NCBI GenBank assembly: GCA_018970175.1
Contig: JAGWWV010000002.1
Location: forward strand, 49,852 to 113,851
Direction: 5' to 3'
DNA: 64,000 nucleotides
Source of the DNA: Acidobacteriota bacterium
GTDB taxonomy: Bacteria; Actinomycetota; Acidimicrobiia; Acidimicrobiales; Ilumatobacteraceae
Shown here: positions 57,498 through 64,000 of the stretch, in pieces
Numbering within the stretch: position 1 is the stretch's first letter
Layout of the letters: each line of letters opens with the position of its first letter
Translations under genes and position numbers: made by a program
Notes under the pieces: generated by a model
The model's input: the letters and a program-made list of their open reading frames with translations, nothing else
What the model was told of the DNA's origin: nothing
The model's database searches: none

Positions 57498-58307
57498 GTG
57501 CGCGACATGTCGAGCGCACCGGGCAGTGACGCAGTCGAGCGAGTGATCGCAGATCTCGAAGCCGAGCACTCCGGTCTGGCCGGCCTTGTCGCCGACATCG
57601 ACGAACGGGCCTGGAGGACCCCGACGCCCGCCGAGGGTTGGGATGTGGCCGACTCAGTGTCCCACCTGCACTTCTTCGACATCCGGGCGGCTCTCGCCGT
57701 TCGTGATCACGATGGGTTCGCCCGCGATACCCAGGAGATGATGGCGAACTTCGCCAAGGGCGGGGACCCGTCCGTTGCCCACGGGCGGGCCGTCACCGGG
57801 CAGCAGCTCTTCATGGATTGGCGTGCCGAGAGCGCCGCGCTCATCGCCGCAGGTCGCGCCGCCGACAAGTCGGTGCGTGTTCCGTGGTACGGACCATCGA
57901 TGTCGCTCGCCTCGTTCCTCACCGCTCGATTGATGGAGACGTGGGCGCACGGTGTCGACATCTCCGACGCCCTGGGCAAACCCATCGTCACGTCGGCACG
58001 GCTCAAGCACGTGTGCCACATCGGTGTCTTGGCGCGTCCGAACAGTTACCGCGCACGCGGTCTTGCGGTGCCCGACGCCGACATTGCCGTGCGTCTCGTC
58101 GCACCCGACGGCTCGACGTGGTCGTGGGGCAACGAAGCGGCTCCGGAATCGATCACGGGCACGGCGCTCGACTTTGCGCTTCTCGTCACGCAGCGGCGTC
58201 ACGTCGATGACACCGCGCTCGTCGCCGACGGTGCCCTCGCACGGGAATGGACGACGTTCGCACAGGCCTTCGCGGGCCCGGCCGGCCCGGGACGTCAGCC
58301 CCGTTAG
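57498..58307 (+). CDS. TIGR03084-like / DinB-maleylpyruvate isomerase superfamily metal-binding protein
   Basis: VADSVSHLHFFDIRAALAVRDHDGF...LMETWAHGVDISDALGKP. Confidence 0.85.
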   Translation: MRDMSSAPGSDAVERVIADLEAEHSGLAGLVADIDERAWRTPTPAEGWDVADSVSHLHFFDIRAALAVRDHDGFARDTQEMMANFAKGGDPSVAHGRAVTGQQLFMDWRAESAALIAAGRAADKSVRVPWYGPSMSLASFLTARLMETWAHGVDISDALGKPIVTSARLKHVCHIGVLARPNSYRARGLAVPDADIAVRLVAPDGSTWSWGNEAAPESITGTALDFALLVTQRRHVDDTALVADGALAREWTTFAQAFAGPAGPGRQPR

Positions 58308-59104
58308 AGATCGCGCATGAGGTGGAACACCTCGGCGGCCGCAAAGCCGTGGGGCGCGCCGAGCGTGCCGAGGCGAGTGCGCATTCTTTCGCGGAACGAC
58401 GCGAGAGCTGCGTCGTCTTTCGCCTTCATCGTTGACTCGAACTGACTGGCGTGCGCTTCGAGCGCGTGCAACTTCGTCTCCAGGGTCGTCGACACGTCTT
58501 CGACGTGGTTGGCCGTGTCTGCTTCCCACAGCAACAGCATCGACGGGCGGTGGTGGGCGAGTGGTTGGCCGGTCTGCAGGTCGGTGACGTCGAAGTGGTG
58601 GCGGAAGAAATGCGGATCGCGTGCCGCGACGATCGAGTCGGTGAGAAGAAATCCTGCCGCCCGGTGGTCGGGGTGGAGTCGGTAGCGCTTCCACGGATCG
58701 TGGCCGAGAACGACCTCGGGCTGCACGATGCGGATGAGACGACTCAAAGCGTCGCGCATGGCGTGGGTGTTTTCCAGCTCGCCATCGACCGCGCCGAGGA
58801 ACGTGACGCTGCCGGTGGCGCCGATCCGGCGCGCGGCCTCGCGTTGCTCGGCCTGTCGAGCGGCAACGAGGGCGGTCGTGTCGGCATTGACGTCCCACGT
58901 GCCCTTCGAGCCGTCGGTCAGCACCGCATAGTGGATGATGCAGCCCTCGGCGGCCCACTTCGCCAGAGTGCCGCCACAGCCGAATTCGATGTCGTCGGGG
59001 TGCGCCCCGACCGCCAGCGCACGTGCAGGAACCGCGAGGTTCGCGCTGTACGTCGATGGATCGACGGAGCTCACCGCGGGCTGACCCGGTTCGTTGGCAG
59101 CCAT
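58304..59104 (-). CDS. PIG-L (LmbE) family deacetylase
   Basis: ALAVGAHPDDIEFGCGGTLAKWAAEG, YRLHPDHRAAG. Confidence 0.93.
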   Translation of the reverse strand: MAANEPGQPAVSSVDPSTYSANLAVPARALAVGAHPDDIEFGCGGTLAKWAAEGCIIHYAVLTDGSKGTWDVNADTTALVAARQAEQREAARRIGATGSVTFLGAVDGELENTHAMRDALSRLIRIVQPEVVLGHDPWKRYRLHPDHRAAGFLLTDSIVAARDPHFFRHHFDVTDLQTGQPLAHHRPSMLLLWEADTANHVEDVSTTLETKLHALEAHASQFESTMKAKDDAALASFRERMRTRLGTLGAPHGFAAAEVFHLMRDL

Positions 59105-59679
59105 GGAAACACCTCCCGGATTCGAGGATCGACGAGATCGTCGGGGTTGTCGAGGTCGAGGGACCACTGGTCGGAAAGCGCGACGCGCGGCGCAAAGCCG
59201 CACCGCATTGCCTCGTCGACGTGCAGGCGAAAACTTCCGGGTCCGTAATGAAAAGTGAACCCGCACGACGTGGGAAGCGAGAGCAGGTTGGTGCCGTCGT
59301 TGGTCGTGTCGGGCACGATCACGACGTTGTCGGTATCGATGAACGGGGTCACGTCGCAGGCGAGGGGAACGTCGCTGTGCGCCACGACGACGCTGGCGAA
59401 GCCGTTTTCCCGGGCCCACGTGACGCCGTCGGAGACGGCGCCGTTCAGACCAGGAGAGGACTGCATGATGCACGACACCGGTTGTGCGGCGGCCCATTCC
59501 CGCACATCGTTGGAGTCGGTGACGACGAGAACGACCAGATTGCCCGCTGCTGCAACGACTCGCTCGGCGCACTCACGGGAGAGGCGCTCGCGGGAGGCCG
59601 CGTCGAGCACGGGCGACAAGCGACCCTTGCCGCTGTTGAAGGACTTGAGCGGCATCACGAGCGCCGCCGACGAAACCAC
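59071..59679 (-). CDS. cofC: 2-phospho-L-lactate guanylyltransferase-like (F420 biosynthesis, CofC/FbiD)
   Basis: ALVMPLKSFNSGKGRLSPVLDAASRERLSRECAERVVAA, VVVAHSDVPLACDVTPFI, NLLSLPTSCGFTFHYGPGSFRLH. Confidence 0.88.
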   Translation of the reverse strand: MVSSAALVMPLKSFNSGKGRLSPVLDAASRERLSRECAERVVAAAGNLVVLVVTDSNDVREWAAAQPVSCIMQSSPGLNGAVSDGVTWARENGFASVVVAHSDVPLACDVTPFIDTDNVVIVPDTTNDGTNLLSLPTSCGFTFHYGPGSFRLHVDEAMRCGFAPRVALSDQWSLDLDNPDDLVDPRIREVFPWLPTNRVSPR

Positions 59680-59742
59680 GGCGTCAGCCTAGAGAGGCAT
59701 GCGCCGAAAATGGGGCGAGTCGATCGGTAATACGCTGTCGCC

Positions 59743-60738
59743 ATGCCGATTCGCGTGGGTGTGGTGGGCGCAGGTTCGTGGGGTACCACGGTTGCGTCGA
59801 TGGCGGCCCTCAACACCCCCACGTTGCTGTGGGCGCGCGATGCCGACACGACGCTCACCATCAACTCGACGCATCGCAACCCGTCGTATCTCGGTGACAG
59901 GCCGTTGCCCGACGAACTCCGGGCTTCGAGCGATCTGGAAGAAGTCGTGCGTGATGCCGACGTCGTGGTGATGGCGGTTCCCTCGCACGGCTTTCGTGAG
60001 GTGGTGAACGCCGCGGCGCCGTTGGTGCGCCCCTGGGTGCCGATCGTCAGCCTGACGAAGGGTCTCGAACGCGAAACGGGAAAGCGGATGACCGAAGTCG
60101 TCGCCGACGAACTTCCCGGGCACCCGGCGGCGGTGCTCACCGGCCCGAACCTCGCGAAAGAGATCATGGACGGTCAGCCGGCCGCCTCGGTGGTGGCCAT
60201 CGACGACGATGTCATCGCGCGCGAACTGCAGCGCATTTTTTCCAACCCGCGCCTTCTCGTCTACACCAATCCCGACGTCGTCGGCTGTGAGGTGGGTGGC
60301 GTCGTCAAGAACGTCATCGCCATAGCAGCGGGAATGGCCGCGGGCATGGGCTTCGGTGACAACACCCGTGCGACGATCATCACCCGCGGCTTGGCCGAAA
60401 TGGCGCGCCTCGGAACCGTCCTCGGTGGGCAGCCGGTGACGTTTGCGGGCCTCGCGGGCATGGGTGATCTCATCGCAACGTGTTCGTCGCAGCAGAGTCG
60501 CAACACCCAAGTTGGTCAGGCCCTGGGTCGAGGTGAGAAGATCGACGACGTGCTTGCGGCGATGAAGATGGTTGCCGAAGGAGTGAAGAGCGCTCACACG
60601 GTGCGCACCCTGGCCGAGCACCACGGGGTTGACATGCCGATCTGCGAACAAGTCGCCGAGGTGTGCCACAACGGAGTCGCCGCACGCGACGCACTCGCCA
60701 ACCTCATGGCTCGTGGTGGAAGGTCGGAGCTCGAGTGA
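59743..60738 (+). CDS. gpsA: NAD(P)H-dependent glycerol-3-phosphate dehydrogenase
   Basis: RVGVVGAGSWGTTVASMAA, VSLTKGLERETGKRMTEV, LTGPNLAKEIMDGQPAASV. Confidence 0.95.
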   Translation: MPIRVGVVGAGSWGTTVASMAALNTPTLLWARDADTTLTINSTHRNPSYLGDRPLPDELRASSDLEEVVRDADVVVMAVPSHGFREVVNAAAPLVRPWVPIVSLTKGLERETGKRMTEVVADELPGHPAAVLTGPNLAKEIMDGQPAASVVAIDDDVIARELQRIFSNPRLLVYTNPDVVGCEVGGVVKNVIAIAAGMAAGMGFGDNTRATIITRGLAEMARLGTVLGGQPVTFAGLAGMGDLIATCSSQQSRNTQVGQALGRGEKIDDVLAAMKMVAEGVKSAHTVRTLAEHHGVDMPICEQVAEVCHNGVAARDALANLMARGGRSELE

Positions 60739-60766
60739 GCGACACCGGAACAACTTCGGAGTTGGA

Positions 60767-61936
60767 GTGACCTTCGTTGGTGTCCGTGGTGGGAAGCATC
60801 ACGCCACGGTGGACGACTGCGGCCGAATCGAACTGACCGACGGCTCGCCGATTCTCGATTGGCACGTCGCCGACGAGCAACGCTGGCATTCCGCGGGAAT
60901 CGCGGGTCTGCGGCAAGAGACTCTCGCCGGCACGCCCGTTGTCGAAACGAAGATGCGCGTGCTGGGTGGCGACGTCGTGCAGCGCATCTGGGCGGTGGCC
61001 GACCACGGTGGGCTGGTCGTCGTCGAGTTCGAAAACGACTCGCCCACGTCGGTTGCCGTGGCGCTGACGCGTGGTGACCTTGTCACCTCGCGTCCGGTGC
61101 CCAACCAGCAGATACCCGGCATCGACCTGCCGGCGGGAAGCATTGCGCTGCCTCTCGCGCACCGCAGCACACTGCGGGTCGCGTTGCCCCTCGGCGACAC
61201 GCCGACGGGGGTCGACCTTGGGGCGCTTCCCTCTGCCGTGCAGGTGTCGCGCGGTTGGTTGCAGGTCGTCGAATCCGCATCGAGGCTCGTGTGCGCGGAC
61301 GCGCCGATCGCACAGGCGTTCGACGAGGTCAATGCCGCACGCTGCGAGCTTCTCGTGTGCGGCATCCCGAACCCGTCCGACGACCCGCTCGGTGCGCTGA
61401 TCGGCGGGATCGAACTCGTGCGCCTCGGCGAGAACCCCTACATCTGGATCGACGAGTTGGTGCCGTTGGCCGAGCGTTGTCTTGCGACTGCCGACCAACA
61501 TCCGCGTTTCTTGCTGGCCCACGCGGTGGCCGGCCTGCAGTCGGTGCTCGCCAAGGCTGGTGAGCCACGAGCGGTCCGCGATGTCGCCAAGGCATGGTCC
61601 CGCGTCGCGGGAGAGGGTCGCTCCGGTTGGTCCGCGCGCCCCGCGACGACCGTGATCGCCAACGTCGAACAGTCACTTTTGTCGGTGCGCGCCGACAACA
61701 CGGGTGTTTTCTTGCCGCGCGGTATTCCCGATGATTGGAAGGGCATCAACTTCGAGGCACACGGCTTGTGCGGGCCATCGGGTGCGCGCGTTGGTTTCGC
61801 GCTGCGCTGGCACGGCGAGAACGCGGCCGTGTTGTGGGAATCGTCGTCGCCCGACGTACGTCTCACTTCGGGTGTCGACGCGACATGGTCGAACGCGGGA
61901 ACCGCGGGTGGTGACGCCCTGTGGTTGGTTTCGTAG
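60767..61936 (+). CDS. hypothetical protein between gpsA and selD
   Basis: Long ORF with coding bias; GTG start; no family recognised by eye. Confidence 0.7.
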   Translation: MTFVGVRGGKHHATVDDCGRIELTDGSPILDWHVADEQRWHSAGIAGLRQETLAGTPVVETKMRVLGGDVVQRIWAVADHGGLVVVEFENDSPTSVAVALTRGDLVTSRPVPNQQIPGIDLPAGSIALPLAHRSTLRVALPLGDTPTGVDLGALPSAVQVSRGWLQVVESASRLVCADAPIAQAFDEVNAARCELLVCGIPNPSDDPLGALIGGIELVRLGENPYIWIDELVPLAERCLATADQHPRFLLAHAVAGLQSVLAKAGEPRAVRDVAKAWSRVAGEGRSGWSARPATTVIANVEQSLLSVRADNTGVFLPRGIPDDWKGINFEAHGLCGPSGARVGFALRWHGENAAVLWESSSPDVRLTSGVDATWSNAGTAGGDALWLVS

Positions 61937-61946
61937 GATCCAGCCG

Positions 61947-62951
61947 ATGAGTGCACAACTGCGTTTGACCGAGTGGACTTCGTGCGGTGGCTGCGCCGCC
62001 AAGTGGGGTGCATCACTGCTGTCCGAGTTGGTGGCGGAACTGCCCGGCTCGTTTGACAAATCGCTTCTCGTCGGTCTCGCTCCTTTCGATGATGCGGCCG
62101 TCTACAAGGTGACCGACGATGTGGCTCTCGTCAGCACCACAGACTTCTTTCCTCCGCTCGTCGACGACCCCGACGACTTCGGTGCCATCGCGGCAGCCAA
62201 CGCCTGTAGCGATGTCTTTGCGATGGGTGCTCACGTCGTGATGGCGATCAACGTGGCCGCGTTTCCGGAACACTTTCCGCACGACGCGATCACCGCCATC
62301 TTCGCCGCGGCGAGCAAGGTCGTCGCCGAGGCCGGTGGCTCCATCGCAGGGGGTCACACAATTCGTAACCCCGAGCCGATCTTCGGCCTTGCCGTGCAGG
62401 GTGTGGTGCACCCCGACAAGATCTGGCGCAAGGGTGGTGCGAAGCCGGGTGACGTCGTGATGATGTCGAAGCCCATTGGTACCGCGCTCGCCCTCGCCGG
62501 TGGTTGCTCGACCGACAAGCGCGCGGCAATCAACGGGATGCGTGTGTTGAATCGACGTGCAGCCGACCAACTGCGGGAACTCGGCGACGACGTGCACGCC
62601 GTCACCGACGTGACGGGATACGGACTCGCCGGCCACGGCTGGGAAGTTGCCGAGCGCGGCAACGTGCGCCTCCACATCGAGACCTCGAACATCGTCAGTT
62701 ATCCCGGGGCGGCAAAGGCCGCGGCCGACGGACTGCGCACGGGCGGCGACCCACGCAACCGTGCGTACGTCGAGGGTCGAGCCGTCACTCACGCACCCGA
62801 CGAACGTGCCGCGCTGTGCTTCGACCCGCAGACCTCCGGTGGGTTGCTTGCGGCGGTACCGCCGACGCGCGAGGGCGAGCTCGCCGCGCAGGGTTGGTGG
62901 CGTGCCGGATTCATCGCCGAGGGAACACCCGGGATCGTGCTCGAGGCGTGA
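61947..62951 (+). CDS. selD: selenide, water dikinase (selenophosphate synthetase)
   Basis: LTEWTSCGGCAAKWGASLLSELV; DVALVSTTDFFPPLVDDPDDFGAIAAANACSDVFAMGA; VTGYGLAGHGWEVAE; FDPQTSGGLLAAV. Confidence 0.95.
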   Translation: MSAQLRLTEWTSCGGCAAKWGASLLSELVAELPGSFDKSLLVGLAPFDDAAVYKVTDDVALVSTTDFFPPLVDDPDDFGAIAAANACSDVFAMGAHVVMAINVAAFPEHFPHDAITAIFAAASKVVAEAGGSIAGGHTIRNPEPIFGLAVQGVVHPDKIWRKGGAKPGDVVMMSKPIGTALALAGGCSTDKRAAINGMRVLNRRAADQLRELGDDVHAVTDVTGYGLAGHGWEVAERGNVRLHIETSNIVSYPGAAKAAADGLRTGGDPRNRAYVEGRAVTHAPDERAALCFDPQTSGGLLAAVPPTREGELAAQGWWRAGFIAEGTPGIVLEA

Positions 62952-63598
62952 AGCCCGCACCCACACTCGAGATTGAAGACGAGCTACGCACCGACGGTGC
63001 CGCCGTCGTTGCGGGGGTCGACGAAGTCGGCAAGGGTTCGTGGGCCGGACCGCTCGTCGTGTGTGCCGCGGTCGTGCGAACCGACGTGTCGGTCGGTGAA
63101 CTGGTGGCACGCGACTCGAAGGCGTTGTCGGAAAAGAAGCGCGAGGCGATCTTCGACACAGTTGCCGCGCAATGCGCGCACTGGGCACTCGGCATTGTCT
63201 CGTCGAACGAGTGCGACCGGCTCGGCATGAGCAATGCACAGCGCCTCGCGACGAAGCGTGCGGTGACGGGTCTCGGCGTCGTCGTCGACGCCGTCATCGC
63301 CGACGGAAAGTGGGACTTCGTTTCACCGCTCGTGCCGCGCGTCGTCATGCGCGTCAAGGCTGACTCGATCTCGGCATCGGTTGCCGCAGCGTCGGTACTT
63401 GCGAAGGTGTCGCGCGATCGAATGATGCGTGATCTTGCGGTCGAGTACCCGCACTGGAATTTCGCGGGAAACAAGGGGTATCCGTGCCCCAAGCACCGCG
63501 ACGGGCTGCGGGCACACGGCACGGCGCCCGTTCATCGGGTGTCGTGGGCCTTCATGGAAAATCTGGGTCTCGCGAATCAGGGTCTCACTGAACGGTGA
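62948..63598 (+). CDS. rnhB: ribonuclease HII
   Basis: VVAGVDEVGKGSWAGPLVVCAAVV, DSKALSEKKREAIFD; GTGA overlap with selD. Confidence 0.95.
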   Translation: MKPAPTLEIEDELRTDGAAVVAGVDEVGKGSWAGPLVVCAAVVRTDVSVGELVARDSKALSEKKREAIFDTVAAQCAHWALGIVSSNECDRLGMSNAQRLATKRAVTGLGVVVDAVIADGKWDFVSPLVPRVVMRVKADSISASVAAASVLAKVSRDRMMRDLAVEYPHWNFAGNKGYPCPKHRDGLRAHGTAPVHRVSWAFMENLGLANQGLTER

Positions 63599-64000
63599 GA
63601 TTCACGGTGACGGAGCCGGTCGTGTCGTTCAACCGACCGGTGATGACCACCTTGAAGACGCCCTTCTTGCGCGCAACGCCGACGAGTTTCGCGCCGCGGA
63701 CATCGAAGCGGACTCCGTTCGGTGCACCACGTAGCGACGCGCTGTCGACTCCACTGAGCGCAGGCACGGCAACGTTGCAGGGCTTGAAGACGATGCACTT
63801 CGCCTTCAATGTGCTTGCGTACGGATCGGACGATGCCGGTTTTTCGGCGATGGTCGTCGACCGAACCGTGCCGTTCGACGCGGACGAATTCGGTACCGGG
63901 GCTCCGGCCGTCCGTGGGGTCGTGACGGGAGCGGGGTTTGCCTGCGACACCTGACCCGGGGCCGGTGTGGGCTCACCGCCGGGCGTAGCGGTGGGCGCAG
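63585..64000 (-). CDS. hypothetical secreted-type protein C-terminus with Pro/Thr-rich linker (5' end beyond window)
   Basis: Open reading frame reads through to window end: ...GEPTPAPGQVSQANPAPVTTPRTAGAPVP...; ends VFKVVITGRLNDTTGSVTVNLTVQ. Confidence 0.55.
   Translation of the reverse strand, partial: APTATPGGEPTPAPGQVSQANPAPVTTPRTAGAPVPNSSASNGTVRSTTIAEKPASSDPYASTLKAKCIVFKPCNVAVPALSGVDSASLRGAPNGVRFDVRGAKLVGVARKKGVFKVVITGRLNDTTGSVTVNLTVQ

Overview
This is a high-GC, gene-dense actinobacterial chromosome segment; gene content suggests an Acidimicrobiia-like organism, but that is inference only. It is mostly core and lipid/acyl-CoA metabolism: acyl-CoA dehydrogenases, enoyl-CoA hydratases, an AMP-ligase, two P450s, thiolase/OB-fold, and a split B12-dependent acyl-CoA mutase. 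It also carries an iron ABC transporter, argG, pgi, gpsA, rnhB, selD, cofC, PafB/PafC WYL regulators, WhiB, PhoH, HU and a tRNA-Leu(TAA). I see no prophage, transposon, CRISPR array or rRNA. Main hunt results: (1) a selenoprotein on the minus strand (4443-4985) split by an in-frame UGA; it reads ...ALAD-U-GSCTSC..., has a perfect hairpin just downstream of the UGA, and sits next to a thioredoxin-like partner gene, with selD in the same window. (2) Two independent three-copy tandem arrays of 31-33 bp hairpin units, each containing the 3' end and stop codon of the adjacent gene (8252-8333 and 31491-31580). (3) A histone-H1/HupB-like AK-rich tail encoded as its own gene directly after a tail-less HU, and a similar tail fused to PafB. 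(4) A secreted HNH-type (DUF1524-like) protein whose N-terminal half looks like a degenerate copy of its nuclease half. (5) A 28-aa ribosomal bL37-like gene missed by the ORF track. (6) Operator-like palindromes in near-consensus promoters of the iron ABC operon and whiB.
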